A stretch of DNA of 64,000 nt from Beijerinckiaceae bacterium (GCA_027532775.1 JAPZTO010000002.1:920373-984372), one strand, 5' to 3'. Counted from the stretch's first letter, positions 9,014 through 18,288 are shown. The notes: generated by a model from the sequence alone, not told the origin. Program-made: numbers and translations.

Positions 9014-9736
9014 TCAGATCTTCGAACTCAAGCCCTGCCGCCAAAGCGAAATGGCCAGCAGAAGATACCAGGCGAGCCCGAACGGCGGCAGCACCGCGCC
9101 CAGCGCGTTGACAGCGGGCACAAGCGTGCGGGCAGCCATCGCCGTGAAGCCGAGGCCAAGCGCTACTGCCGCGATGCCATGGAAACGCAGGCCCGTTTGC
9201 CTCAACGTGATGCCAAGCAGAATAAGCCACAGGCCGGAGAAGAGCTGCACGCCCAGCAATTCCCCAACGCTGCCGGCATAGCCATTGAGCGCGAGGTAGT
9301 TCACTTCTGCCATCATGCGGATCGCGGGATCGGTCATTCCATCATGCAAGGCTGCGAGCGCGGGCATCGCGATCAGCCACCGCACGATGCCCAGCGTCTT
9401 GAGCACGGCAGCGGCGATGCCGAGCGCCGCCATCGTATCAACCAGGAGCCCCGTGACACCCAGCGCCTGCGCATGACGCCGGAAAGCCAGCGCCAGCGGT
9501 AGCATCGCCACAGCGGTAAGGAGATAGCCAACATAGCCGACCTGCACGGCAACGGCGTTACGATGGATGAGCGGCAGGGCCTCGGATGCAGGCAGCCGCA
9601 GGCTCGCAGGCCAGCCGATGGCTCCACCAAGCACAACGAGCGGGACAAGGAAGAGCACGACCTGCGCCAGCACAAGCGACACAAGGGCGAGGGTTTCAGC
9701 GCGCGACATCGGCGCCGCTGGGAATGCGGGTGTCAT
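9014..9736 (-). CDS. DUF4386-like integral membrane protein
   Basis: The product has 240 residues with about six hydrophobic segments and no soluble domain. The overall pattern (N-terminal helix after 'SRAETLALVSLVLAQVVLFL', internal 'YVGYLLTAVAMLPLALAF', C-terminal 'GLAWYLLLAISLW') resembles DUF4386 proteins, whose function is unknown. The ATG at 9736 has GAGGAC upstream. It lies 25 bases after the epimerase-like gene on the same strand, so the two are probably co-transcribed and under the divergent LysR regulator at 10811. Confidence 0.65.
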   Translation of the reverse strand: MTPAFPAAPMSRAETLALVSLVLAQVVLFLVPLVVLGGAIGWPASLRLPASEALPLIHRNAVAVQVGYVGYLLTAVAMLPLALAFRRHAQALGVTGLLVDTMAALGIAAAVLKTLGIVRWLIAMPALAALHDGMTDPAIRMMAEVNYLALNGYAGSVGELLGVQLFSGLWLILLGITLRQTGLRFHGIAAVALGLGFTAMAARTLVPAVNALGAVLPPFGLAWYLLLAISLWRQGLSSKI

Positions 9737-9761
9737 GGTTTTGGTCCTCAGGGATTGGGGG

Positions 9762-10724
9762 TCAGGCGGTCGGTGCCAGCGCGGCCTTCACGGCCTCGTC
9801 TAGCGGTGTATGCGGTTCCTCGCCGATCAGGCGGCGGAGCGCGGTATTGTCGAGCAGAAGGGTCGTCTTCCAGAGCCAGGTCATCTCCAACGCCTCGCGA
9901 AAGAAGGCGACGAACGGTGCGCCAAGCCATAGGATGACCCAGGGAAAAGGTCGGACGGTTCGCGCGGGCTGGCCCAGCCCCCTCTGTACCGCTTCGGCCA
10001 TCATGCGCCCGGTTCGATCGGCATGGCCGCCGAAAGGCAGCAGCGTGAAGGCAGGCAGTTCCGCACGCCGATCCACAAGGCGCGCAAAGGTCTCTGCAAG
10101 GTCCGGCAGATAGGCCCAGGCATGGCCGATACCCGCCGGCGAGAGCGTCCGAACGACCTTGGCGGAACGGCCCCCCTTCGCCAAGGCCTGCGCGAACCAT
10201 GAGTTCGTTACGCCCGGCCCGAAGAAATCTCCGGCACGCAGGGCAATCACCCGCACGCCGCGCCTTGTCGCGGCTTCCTCGAGCATTTGCTCCATCTCGA
10301 GCCGCACCTTGCCTTTCCGCGTGGTGGGCTGGCGGGGCGTCCTCTCATCAACAAGTTGGGGCGAAGCTTCTGAAAAGACATAGACATTGGCCGGGAACAG
10401 GATGGTCGCACTCGCCTTTTCAGCGGCGGCGATGGTGTTCGCAAGCATGGGCAGGCCATCCTCGCGCCAACGCTGGTAGCTCGGTGGATTCACGCCATGG
10501 ATGATGAGCGCGACGCCTTCCGCAGCTGCGGCAACTGCGTTGGAATCGAGCGCATCGCCGTGCCGCCACTCAACCGGGAAGGGCAAGACCGGGCAGTTGC
10601 CGGGGGGGCGTCGCGTCAACGCGCGGATCGACCAGCCCCGCGAGGCGAGCGTGCTGGCAATGCCGAGGCCGATGGCACCGGTGAGGCCGAGGACAAGGAC
10701 TGTTCCGGGAGAAGGATGGGACAT
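9762..10724 (-). CDS. NAD(P)-dependent epimerase/dehydratase-like (extended SDR) protein
   Basis: The 320-residue product has an N-terminal Rossmann fold with the dinucleotide-binding stretch 'VLVLGLTGAIGLGIASTLASRG' (two glycine-rich turns), followed by 'VEWRHGDALD' and 'ANVYVFSE'. The usual catalytic YxxxK is not evident: the equivalent region reads 'TTRKGKVRLEMEQML', so it may be an atypical SDR or an NmrA-like redox sensor rather than a true epimerase. The start at 10724 follows GGAG; the frame extends to 10781 without support. It leads a two-gene operon with the DUF4386 gene and is divergent from a LysR gene. Confidence 0.75.
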   Translation of the reverse strand: MSHPSPGTVLVLGLTGAIGLGIASTLASRGWSIRALTRRPPGNCPVLPFPVEWRHGDALDSNAVAAAAEGVALIIHGVNPPSYQRWREDGLPMLANTIAAAEKASATILFPANVYVFSEASPQLVDERTPRQPTTRKGKVRLEMEQMLEEAATRRGVRVIALRAGDFFGPGVTNSWFAQALAKGGRSAKVVRTLSPAGIGHAWAYLPDLAETFARLVDRRAELPAFTLLPFGGHADRTGRMMAEAVQRGLGQPARTVRPFPWVILWLGAPFVAFFREALEMTWLWKTTLLLDNTALRRLIGEEPHTPLDEAVKAALAPTA

Positions 10725-10810
10725 GGGTTGCTCCGTTTCTGACCCCACCATGCCGCGCCCATCATCAAACGAGAATTGCATAAGTTTTTTGAGCGACTAT
10801 AGATTTTTGT

Positions 10811-11719
10811 ATGATCGAGTTTGTGGATTGGACCCTGCTGCGCTCGTTTCTCGCCGTCATCCGACGCGGCAGTCTCTCGGCGGCTGCCCGCGCGACAGGG
10901 CTCACCCAGCCCACCATAGGCCGGCATATCGATGAACTGGAAGCGGGGCTAGGCATCGCGCTCTTCACGCGCTCGCCGGGCGGGCTTGTCCCCACGGAAG
11001 CAGCACGCAGCCTTGTTCCTCATGCAGAAGCGATGGAAACAGCCTTCGCAGCCCTCAAACGTGCCGCGACCACCGGTGGGGATGCCCGGCAGCCGCGCGG
11101 CACGGTGCGGATTTCGGCCAGTGAGATCATGGGCACCTTCGTTTTGCCGTCGATTCTCGCCGAGATCCAGACACGATTTCCCACAATTATCTTCGAACTT
11201 GCCCTCAACAATCGCAACGAAGACCTGCTGCGCCGTGACGCAGACATTGCCGTGCGGATGGCACGCCCGAAGCAGGAGGGGCTTGTGGCCCGCCGCATCG
11301 GGCAGGTTGCGCTGGGGCTTCATGCGCATCGCGATTATGTGGCCAGGTTCGGCGTGCCTGCGACCCTGAGTGAACTCACGCGACACCACATTATCGGCTT
11401 TGACCGTGATGATCATTCTGCCCGCGCGGTGGTCGGTGGCACGCTGCCGATTTCGCGCGAGATTTTCTCATTCCGGGTGGATTCCGATGTTGCACAGGTC
11501 ATGGCGATCCGCGCGGGGCTCGGGATCGGAATGATCCAGAAGGCCATGGCCCGCCACGAGCCCGAGCTTGTGCCCGTCCTGCCCGGAGAGATCGAAATCA
11601 AGCTCGATTGCTGGCTCGCGGTCCATGAGGACCAAAAGCACGCGTATGCCATCCGCGCGGTGCTCGATGGCCTGGCGACAGGCCTAGGACAATGGCTGGA
11701 GGCCGCCGCGGCACCTTGA
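10811..11719 (+). CDS. LysR-type transcriptional regulator
   Basis: The product has 302 residues. The helix-turn-helix is at about 5-65 ('LRSFLAVIRRGSLSAAARATGLTQPTIGRHIDELE'), followed by the inducer-binding domain ('RISASEIMGTFVLPSILAEIQ', 'VDSDVAQVMAIRAGLGIGMIQ'). It is divergent from the epimerase/DUF4386 pair with 86 bases between starts, which suggests local control. That intergenic region is markedly AT-rich near the LysR start. An IS6 remnant begins about 80 bases after the stop codon. Confidence 0.9.
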   Translation: MIEFVDWTLLRSFLAVIRRGSLSAAARATGLTQPTIGRHIDELEAGLGIALFTRSPGGLVPTEAARSLVPHAEAMETAFAALKRAATTGGDARQPRGTVRISASEIMGTFVLPSILAEIQTRFPTIIFELALNNRNEDLLRRDADIAVRMARPKQEGLVARRIGQVALGLHAHRDYVARFGVPATLSELTRHHIIGFDRDDHSARAVVGGTLPISREIFSFRVDSDVAQVMAIRAGLGIGMIQKAMARHEPELVPVLPGEIEIKLDCWLAVHEDQKHAYAIRAVLDGLATGLGQWLEAAAAP

Positions 11720-11800
11720 ACCGGCGTAGCAACCAGGATACGGGCCGAGCAGAGAGAAGATGCTCGTGCCGTCGTTCCCGCAATCCGGTTTGCCGCTCTC

Positions 11801-12044
11801 GGCACCGTCAAACCAACCAAAAAAGTCTCGAAATGCCCCCTGCCCCGATATGGATCAGGCCGCGCAAAGTTGACGCCACTCTGTGAGTGCGGCGGCGCGA
11901 GGCTCCTTGAATGCTGGTCTGGATGAGAGGTGTCGCTCCTGATTGAAGTGGCTTTGAAATGGCGGGAAATGCGGGCATTGCCCATCCGATCCGGCTAGCC
12001 GCCGGCCCTGTCAGCGGCGAGCTGATTTTCTTGTGACAATGCTC
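11801..12044 (-). mobile_element. IS6-family remnant B (both ends, large internal deletion)
   Basis: The left side (11801-11940) matches the left parts of remnants E and F: a degenerate end GGCACCGTCAAACCAACC, then AAAAAAGTCTCG, then on the minus strand the frameshifted transposase C-terminus (residues like 'RAAAL.EWRQLCAA'). The right side (11960-12044) matches remnant D: the transposase N-terminus 'GNARISRHFK' and its 5' leader AGCCGCC...GTCAGCGGC.AGC.GATTTTC. The middle of the gene is deleted. The terminal bases of the right end are missing because the remnant runs straight into the 3' end of the response-regulator gene and supplies its stop codon. Confidence 0.8.
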
Positions 12045-12468
12045 CGGTGATGGCCAGCGCGATTGCGGCCAGAAGCTGGTCTTCATTGAAGGGCTTCCGC
12101 AGCATCCCCGCAGGATCCCGCGTCTTTCCAGGATGGATGGCGGAGCCTGTCACGAAGAGATGGGGGACGATGCGGTCGCGCGTGATCCTCCGGATCGCCA
12201 TCGTGCCACTCCCTTCCCGCAATCCCAGATCAGCAATGATCAACTCGGGGAGCAGGCGCTCGGCCATGGCAACCGCGTCGTTCTCCGTACTGGCGATGCC
12301 GCAGACATGGTGGCCGTTCTGGGAGAGCAGTTCGGAATAGAGCATCGCGATCATGGCATCATCCTCGATGATCAGGATGTTCAGGCTCCGGGCGTGCTGT
12401 CGGGGGCCACTGGCACCGCCTTCATTGACCCAATGATCGAGCTGGCCGTCGACGGGGGTCTCTGTCAT
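11995..12468 (-). CDS. Single-domain response regulator (REC) with IS-derived C-terminal tail
   Basis: The product has 157 residues. A CheY-like receiver domain spans about 28-140: 'NILIIEDDAMIAMLY' (acidic pair), phospho-acceptor Asp in 'ELIIADLGLREGSG', Thr in 'LFVTGSA' and Lys in 'LRKPF'. There is no DNA-binding output domain, so it would act by protein contacts or as a phosphate sink. The last about 15 residues (SQENQLAADRAGG) and the stop codon are encoded by an IS6 remnant, so the original C-terminus has been replaced. The gene overlaps the upstream dps-like gene by 4 bases (ATGA). The 1457-residue hybrid kinase gene nearby is a possible partner. Confidence 0.85.
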   Translation of the reverse strand: MTETPVDGQLDHWVNEGGASGPRQHARSLNILIIEDDAMIAMLYSELLSQNGHHVCGIASTENDAVAMAERLLPELIIADLGLREGSGTMAIRRITRDRIVPHLFVTGSAIHPGKTRDPAGMLRKPFNEDQLLAAIALAITGALSQENQLAADRAGG

Positions 12469-12947
12469 GCCTTTGGAGGGGAATGGGACCCGACAAGCCA
12501 GAGCTGCTGGTCGACGTTGCGCAGGATTTCCACGAACAGATCGGAAGTGCCGGCATCGCCGATCAACGCCGCGCGCGCAGCGGCGCCGCGCACGGATTCT
12601 CCGAAGGTCGCAAGGGCGCCGCAGATCACGAAAACATGCTTCGCCTCGTCCTCAACCTGCTTTGGATAGGGCGCCAGAAAGGACCGGGACATCGCGTTCT
12701 GGATCGTCCCTCCCGCAGCCCCCCCAAGAACGCGGACACGCTCCGCCAGTTGATCCGTGAAGGCGTCGACAACCGATGCGACAAGATCGAACAACGTGTG
12801 CAAGCCATAGAAGGCCGGCCCCTCGATGTTCCAGTGGGCATGTTTCACCTGCCCCTTGAGGTCGATAGCGGCAGCGAGATGCGTGTTGAGAAGCTCGACC
12901 GATTGTCGACTGATGGAGTCCTCGAGCGAGTTCCGTTTGGACTGCAT
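12465..12947 (-). CDS. dps: Dps/ferritin-like DNA-protection protein
   Basis: The product has 160 residues, usual for Dps, an all-helical ferritin-like protein. The ferroxidase-site region is recognisable in 'KGQVKHAHWNIEGPAFYGLHTLFD' (two pieces: KHAHWNIEGPAF and LHTLFD), where the conserved His and Asp bind iron between subunits. Dps dodecamers oxidise and store iron using peroxide and shield DNA in stationary phase. The ATG at 12947 is convincing. It is divergent from the hybrid kinase gene (13246). The 298-base gap has no clear EcfG site; it contains a GGTCCG...CGGACC hairpin at 13013-13031. Confidence 0.88.
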   Translation of the reverse strand: MQSKRNSLEDSISRQSVELLNTHLAAAIDLKGQVKHAHWNIEGPAFYGLHTLFDLVASVVDAFTDQLAERVRVLGGAAGGTIQNAMSRSFLAPYPKQVEDEAKHVFVICGALATFGESVRGAAARAALIGDAGTSDLFVEILRNVDQQLWLVGSHSPPKA

Positions 12948-13245
12948 GGCGGAAAACCTTTCCGGTAAGCTGATCCCGCCTAGTCCCCGTGGCCCGCCTG
13001 CCGGACGGGGGAGGTCCGAGGATCACGGACCACGGGCAGGGGTGCCGCGCTTCCGGACGCGCGGCAATCCTGGTCAGCGGGGGGCTGGCAGGAAAAAGGC
13101 TAGGCCGGATCACGGGAGGGCGGCAGCCTCGGATTCTACGCAGGCCCGGCAGCTTCTGCTGCGCTTCGAATTCCTGCCCCGGGCAGCGCATTCGTGCTAG
13201 AAGAGGCGTGGTTCGCCATCGAGCCGTCCATGGAAAAGAGGCGCC

Positions 13246-16200
13246 GTGCCCAACGAAACGAAACGGCCCTCCGGACCCTCGGCGTTGAAGGCCAGTCCCG
13301 ACGCAGTACATCCCCTGCAAGGCCTTCGCCCCGGTCCCGAGCCGCAAGCCATCGTCGCGATCGGTTCATCCGCCGGCGGGCTCGAGGCGTGCAGCCATCT
13401 CCTTGAGGCGATGCCGGCCCAGCACCGGCTCGCGCTCATCATGGTCCAGCATCTCGATCCGAGCCATCGCAGCCTGATGGTTGACCTGCTCGCCCGGCAT
13501 ACGTCGATGCCCGTGCTTGAGGCGGTTGACGGGATGCCGATTCTCGCGAGGCATGTCTATGTCATTCCTCCGGGCACCTATCTCTCGATCAGCCACCGGC
13601 GATTGCAACTCTCGAGCGTCGATGGATTGCACGGCGCGCGCATGCCCTTCGATATTCTTTTGCAATCCCTTGCCAAGGCCTTCGGCCGCCGCACGATCGC
13701 GGCCATCCTATCCGGAACCGGGGCCGATGGCACAGCGGGACTTGTGGCCGTCAAGCAGGCTGGTGGCCTTGTGCTGGCCCAGGCGCCGGAAGAAGCGGCT
13801 TTCGACGGCATGCCGCGCAGCGCCATGGCCACGGGCAAGGTGGACCGCGTGATCCGCGTTGCGGAAATGCCGACGCTGGCCGTACTGCATGCCCAGCATG
13901 TCAGCATGCAGGATACCGTTGAAAGTGCCCTCCTTGCCGAGGGGCTGTCGCCCCAACCGGAGGAGGAGGATGCGGTTGCGGACATCGTCGCCGTGCTGCG
14001 CCGGAAGACGGCTCATGACTTTTCCGGGTACCGGAGAGGGACGATCCATCGCCGGATCCAGCGTCGCATCGCAGCGACAGGGAGCAGCGATATCGGGACC
14101 TACCGGAAGCTTCTCGACCAGGACGATGCCGAGCGACTGGTGCTTGCAAATGAGATCCTGATCAATGTGACCGCCTTCTTCCGCGACCCGAAGGCCTTTG
14201 CATTGCTGGAGAACGACATCATCCCGCAGGCACTTCGCCAGCACCCTGATGACGAACCCTTCCGTGTCTGGATCGCGGGATGCAGCACCGGCGAGGAAGC
14301 CTATTCGATCGCCATCCTGCTGCTCGATGCGATTGCAGTCTCCGGGCGGCCCATCAAGCTGCAGATCTTTGCATCCGATGCCGATGCCAGCGCGGTTGCC
14401 CATGCCCGGGAGGGGCTGTATCCGGCCGCAGCTGTCGAAAAGCTTCGTCCCGAACAGGTCCAGCGCTATTTTGTTCCGCTCGGTGACGCGTTTCGGGTCA
14501 AGCCCGACCTGCGCGGCCTGGTCGTGTTCACCGAGCAGGATATCCTCGTTGATCCGCCATTCTCACGTCTCGACTGGATCTCCTGCCGCAATCTCCTGAT
14601 CTATCTGGCCCCGCCTGCGCAGGAGAAGGTCATATCGCTCATCCATTTCGCGCTCAAACCGGGCGGCCTGCTGCTGCTGGGCAGCGCCGAGGCGCCCGGT
14701 CCTCTGGAGGGTCGATTCACGGCAGTAGCCAAAGCCGAAAGGATCTACCGGAAAGCCAGCATTGGACCGGTGACAGGTTCGGGCGTGTTCCGGACGGGCC
14801 TCGATTGGCAACGCCCGGGTGGAAGACCACCCCTCCGGCCCAATTCAACCGCCAAGACTGGACTGGCTGCCGAGATCTGCCGACAGAACCTGATCGATGC
14901 CTTCGTGCCGCCCTCGATCCTGATCAATGCCGCCCGGGAGTGCCTCTATTCAGTCGGCTCGATCGGCGAATTTGTCGATCTGTCCCGTGGCTATCCGCCC
15001 GAGGATGTCATCGACATCGTTCCGCCCGGACTCCGGATCCGGCTGGTTTCTGCCCTTGTCGCGGGCGACTCTGCGGAGACGACCCGGATAGACGGGGGCC
15101 TTGACCGGGCCGGCAATGGCTTCACCGTTGAGATCCGCCATCTCCAGGCCGAGCAATCCGGGCTCGTCCTGCTCTCCTTCCTGTCCCGGACAGCCTTGCC
15201 GGCCGCGCTGCCGTCCGTATCCGAACCGCAAGGCGCATCTCCCGTTGTCGAGCGACAACTGGCGCAGACCCGAGCAGAGCTGATGGAGGCCGTGCGAGCC
15301 CTCGAGGTGATGGCGGCGGAACACAAGGCAATCGAACTGGAGGCACTGTCGGTCAACGAAGAGTTTCAGGCCACCAACGAGGAACTTCTTGCCTCGAAGG
15401 AAGAACTGCAATCTCTCAATGAAGAATTGAGTGCACTGAACAGCCAGCTACAGGAAACGCTGGAACGGCAGCGCGCCACGGCCAACGACCTGCAGAACAT
15501 CCTGCACAGCACAGATGTCGCGACCCTGTTCCTCGATCTCGATCTGAATATCCGCTACTTCACCCCGGCAACACGTGCATTGTTTCGCGTCATCCATGGC
15601 GATATCGGACGTCCCCTCGCGGATCTCGCCTCCCGGGCTTTCGATCCCGACCTCGTGGACGATGCCCGGCAGGTCCTTGAGGATCATCAGCCCCGGGAAT
15701 CCGAAATCACGACGCTGACCGGGGAATGGTTCATCCGCCGGATCCTGCCATACCGCTCCGAGACCGAGGCGGTGGAAGGTCTGGTGATCACCTTCACCAA
15801 TATTTCGGATCGCAAGGGCATCGCCTCGGCACTCGAAACGGCCAAGGCCGAAGCTGAAACCGCGAACATGGCCAAGTCGCGTTTTCTTGCCGCCGCGAGC
15901 CATGACCTTCGCCAGCCCCTGCAATCGCTCGCCCTTCTGCATGGATTGCTCGGCCGGCATGTCGAGAATGAAAAGGGCAAGCACCTCATCAAGCGGTTCG
16001 GTCAGGTGCTGCTGACCATCAACAGCATGATGAACACCCTGCTCGACATCAACCAGATCGAGGCCGGCGTTGTCGTCCCTCGGATTGTCAGCTTTCCGGT
16101 CAATGACTTGCTGGTTCGAATGCGGGATGATTTCCTTCCCAATGCGCAATTGCAGAAGCTGGAATTGCGCATCGTTGAATCATCCAGGATCATCCGCTCC

Positions 16201-17619
16201 GATCCACGCCTTCTGGAGCAGATCGTCCGAAATCTGATCTCCAACGCCCTCAAGTATACCCGCCGGGGAAAGATCCTGATCGGCTGCCGCCAGAAGCAGG
16301 GCAAGCTGTCCATCGAGATCTGGGATACCGGGATCGGCATTCCCCGGGAGCAATTGCAAGCGATCTTCAGAGAATATCATCAGATCAACAATGACGCCCG
16401 TGAGCGCAATCGCGGCCTCGGATTGGGGCTGGCCATCGTCCAGCGTCTGGGCACTCTGCTTGGCCATCCGATCGGTGTCCGGTCGCGCCTCGAACATGGT
16501 TCGGTCTTTGCGGTCGAGGTCGCCCTGACAACGGAGGATGAGGCGGCAGAACGAATGGCCTTGCCAATGCTGCCTCGCGTGCCGATGGCTGGCCGGGCTG
16601 GGCATATCGTGATCGTCGAGGATGATCCGTCGATCAGTGATCTGATGGCCATGCATCTGTCGGGCGACGGGCACCGGGTCGAGGTCTTTTCCGACGGTCA
16701 TGCCCTGATCGCCAGAAAGGCAGAGCCGGATCTCCGACCGGATCTGGTGCTGGCGGATTACAACCTGCCCAACGGGCTGGATGGCCTGGCGCTGACCCGG
16801 CATCTCCGCCAGCAATTCGGGCAAGCCCTTCCCGTCATCATCCTGACCGGGGATGTCTCGTCCGAAACTTTACAACGCATCGCCGCAGCGGGCGCCGTGC
16901 ATCGCAACAAGCCGGTTTCGATGCGCGATCTCTCGGAAACGATCCGGATGCTGTTCGCCGTTCCGATGCCCGCGCCCCTCAAGCCCCCGGAAGCCCCGGC
17001 TGAAGGCCCCCTATCCGATCGGATCCTCGTGGTCGATGACGATGCTACCCTGCGCGAGCAACTTCATGCGGGGCTGCTCGATGCCGGCCTGGGGCCTGTC
17101 GATTTCGAATCGGGAGAAGCCCTTCTTGCGTCGGGGGAAATCGCCGGCGGGGCCTGCCTCCTGCTGGATGCCTATCTTCCCGGAATGAGCGGCCTCGACC
17201 TGCTCCGTCGGATCCGGCAGGCGGGGCATGCAATCCCGACAATCATCATGACCGGGCATTCCGATGTGGCGATGGCGGTTGCGGCAATGAAGGCCGGCGC
17301 ATCGGATTTCATCGAGAAGCCGGTCCGGCTTCCGGAGCTCCTCTCGTGCATCAAGGCGGCGCGAAGTGCCGGGCAGGAAGCCAGCCGGGAGCAGGATATC
17401 CGCGCCACGGCACAGAAGCGGCTCGCCGGGCTCACGCCCCGGCAAAAGGACATCATGGCAAGGGTGCTGGAAGGGCATCCGAGCAAGAACATCGCCGCCG
17501 ATCTTCGCATCAGCCAGCGGACCGTGGAGAACCACCGCGCGGCGATCATGAAGAAGACGGGATCCACTTCGCTCGCAGCCCTCGCCCGGCTCGCCTATAT
17601 TGCCAGCCAGCCCGCCTGA
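13246..17619 (+). CDS. CheB-CheR-PAS-histidine kinase-REC-REC-LuxR multidomain hybrid
   Basis: The product has 1457 residues and starts at GTG 13246. Order: CheB methylesterase (about 36-220; GSSAGG at 40-45, QHLDPSHRSLM, SGTGADGTAG); CheR methyltransferase (about 240-510; 'FFRDPKAF', SAM site 'WIAGCSTGEEAYSIAI', 'SCRNLLIYL'); a long coiled coil rich in Glu/Leu ('NEEFQATNEELLASKEELQS'); PAS-like domain (about 750-870); HisKA with phospho-His 886 in 'SHDLRQPLQSL'; HATPase with 'GLGLGLAIVQRLG' near 1058; REC1 with Asp 1171 ('LADYNLPNG'); REC2 of FixJ type with Asp 1308 ('LLDAYLPGMSG'); LuxR helix-turn-helix about 1396-1452 ('LTPRQKDIMARVLEG'). All catalytic residues checked are present. It is an orphan: no chemoreceptor or CheA lies near. 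Carrying sensor kinase and DNA-binding output on one chain is unusual. Confidence 0.92.
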   Translation: MPNETKRPSGPSALKASPDAVHPLQGLRPGPEPQAIVAIGSSAGGLEACSHLLEAMPAQHRLALIMVQHLDPSHRSLMVDLLARHTSMPVLEAVDGMPILARHVYVIPPGTYLSISHRRLQLSSVDGLHGARMPFDILLQSLAKAFGRRTIAAILSGTGADGTAGLVAVKQAGGLVLAQAPEEAAFDGMPRSAMATGKVDRVIRVAEMPTLAVLHAQHVSMQDTVESALLAEGLSPQPEEEDAVADIVAVLRRKTAHDFSGYRRGTIHRRIQRRIAATGSSDIGTYRKLLDQDDAERLVLANEILINVTAFFRDPKAFALLENDIIPQALRQHPDDEPFRVWIAGCSTGEEAYSIAILLLDAIAVSGRPIKLQIFASDADASAVAHAREGLYPAAAVEKLRPEQVQRYFVPLGDAFRVKPDLRGLVVFTEQDILVDPPFSRLDWISCRNLLIYLAPPAQEKVISLIHFALKPGGLLLLGSAEAPGPLEGRFTAVAKAERIYRKASIGPVTGSGVFRTGLDWQRPGGRPPLRPNSTAKTGLAAEICRQNLIDAFVPPSILINAARECLYSVGSIGEFVDLSRGYPPEDVIDIVPPGLRIRLVSALVAGDSAETTRIDGGLDRAGNGFTVEIRHLQAEQSGLVLLSFLSRTALPAALPSVSEPQGASPVVERQLAQTRAELMEAVRALEVMAAEHKAIELEALSVNEEFQATNEELLASKEELQSLNEELSALNSQLQETLERQRATANDLQNILHSTDVATLFLDLDLNIRYFTPATRALFRVIHGDIGRPLADLASRAFDPDLVDDARQVLEDHQPRESEITTLTGEWFIRRILPYRSETEAVEGLVITFTNISDRKGIASALETAKAEAETANMAKSRFLAAASHDLRQPLQSLALLHGLLGRHVENEKGKHLIKRFGQVLLTINSMMNTLLDINQIEAGVVVPRIVSFPVNDLLVRMRDDFLPNAQLQKLELRIVESSRIIRSDPRLLEQIVRNLISNALKYTRRGKILIGCRQKQGKLSIEIWDTGIGIPREQLQAIFREYHQINNDARERNRGLGLGLAIVQRLGTLLGHPIGVRSRLEHGSVFAVEVALTTEDEAAERMALPMLPRVPMAGRAGHIVIVEDDPSISDLMAMHLSGDGHRVEVFSDGHALIARKAEPDLRPDLVLADYNLPNGLDGLALTRHLRQQFGQALPVIILTGDVSSETLQRIAAAGAVHRNKPVSMRDLSETIRMLFAVPMPAPLKPPEAPAEGPLSDRILVVDDDATLREQLHAGLLDAGLGPVDFESGEALLASGEIAGGACLLLDAYLPGMSGLDLLRRIRQAGHAIPTIIMTGHSDVAMAVAAMKAGASDFIEKPVRLPELLSCIKAARSAGQEASREQDIRATAQKRLAGLTPRQKDIMARVLEGHPSKNIAADLRISQRTVENHRAAIMKKTGSTSLAALARLAYIASQPA

Positions 17620-17726
17620 GCTGCCAGCCCGCCACAAGAGCATGGGTAGTTTCCGTCCCTGTTGCCCCGCTGCATGCCGTGAAAGGCTAACCCTTCGGCT
17701 GGTTTCAGCAAATCGGGAGAGCTGGC

Positions 17727-17885
17727 ATGAGCCTTGGCACCATTCTCGTCATCCTTCTCGTCCTGATGCTGGTCGGTTCGTTGCCACGCTGGCCGCACAG
17801 CGCTTCATGGGGCTATTTGCCCAGCGGTGCCCTCGGGACGATCCTGATCGTTCTGGTGATCCTGCTGCTGATGGGATGGCTGTAA
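17727..17885 (+). CDS. DUF3309 small membrane protein (52 aa)
   Basis: The 52-residue product has two hydrophobic helices separated by a short loop 'GSLPRWPHSASWGYLPSG', the DUF3309 hallmark (P-x-W-PHS-x-SWGY-PSG). The ATG at 17727 follows GGGAGAG. DUF3309 proteins are tiny inner-membrane proteins of unknown function that often lie beside stress genes; here CsbD, PRC-barrel and GSR genes are close. A rho-independent terminator follows at 17975-18005. Confidence 0.85.
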   Translation: MSLGTILVILLVLMLVGSLPRWPHSASWGYLPSGALGTILIVLVILLLMGWL

Positions 17886-17974
17886 AGCCTGGAAGCCAAC
17901 ACGGAACGCAAGATTGCCGCCGCCAGTCCTTCGTCCCTCGGCCGTTCGCTGCAAGAGCCTTGCAGATGAAAGAA

Positions 17975-18005
17975 CCTCGCTCCGGTGCCGCCGGGGCGAG
18001 GTTTT
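17975..18005. terminator. Bidirectional rho-independent terminator
   Basis: CCTCGCTCCGG pairs with CCGGGGCGAGG across a 5-base loop (one mismatch in 11 pairs), followed by TTTT on the plus strand. It ends the DUF3309 transcript. It also lies 46 bases beyond the stop of the convergent csbD-like gene, so it may serve both. Confidence 0.8.
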
Positions 18006-18051
18006 CTGCTTTCGGAGAACCTGGCCGCGCGGCGACCAGGAAACCGTCGTT

Positions 18052-18243
18052 TCAGGACTTGTCGATCACCGACTTGATGGCATCCTTGGCATTGCCGACC
18101 GCCTGCTGCGCCTGCCCCTTGCGCTTGAGAAGGATCCCCTCGGCTTCCAGCTTGCGATTGCCGATCAGCCGGCCAACACCTTGGTTGATCTTGCCCTGTG
18201 CCTCCTTCGCGAGGCCCTTCATCTTGTCACCGGTACTGCTCAT
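18052..18243 (-). CDS. CsbD-family stress protein (63 aa)
   Basis: The 63-residue hydrophilic helical protein matches CsbD (PF05532): 'GDKMKGLAKEAQGKINQGVG', 'KLEAEG' and 'KGQAQQAVGNAKDAIK'. CsbD proteins are small general-stress proteins of unknown molecular role, induced by sigma-B in Bacillus and by GSR sigma factors in Alphaproteobacteria. The start at 18243 follows AAGGAG. An EcfG-type promoter (18289-18313) lies 46 bases upstream in the right orientation, so control by the EcfG encoded at 21102-21689 is likely. Confidence 0.92.
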   Translation of the reverse strand: MSSTGDKMKGLAKEAQGKINQGVGRLIGNRKLEAEGILLKRKGQAQQAVGNAKDAIKSVIDKS

Positions 18244-18288
18244 GGCATTGCTCCTTGAGGCCGGCCTCAATCGGGCCGCCCGTTGATT

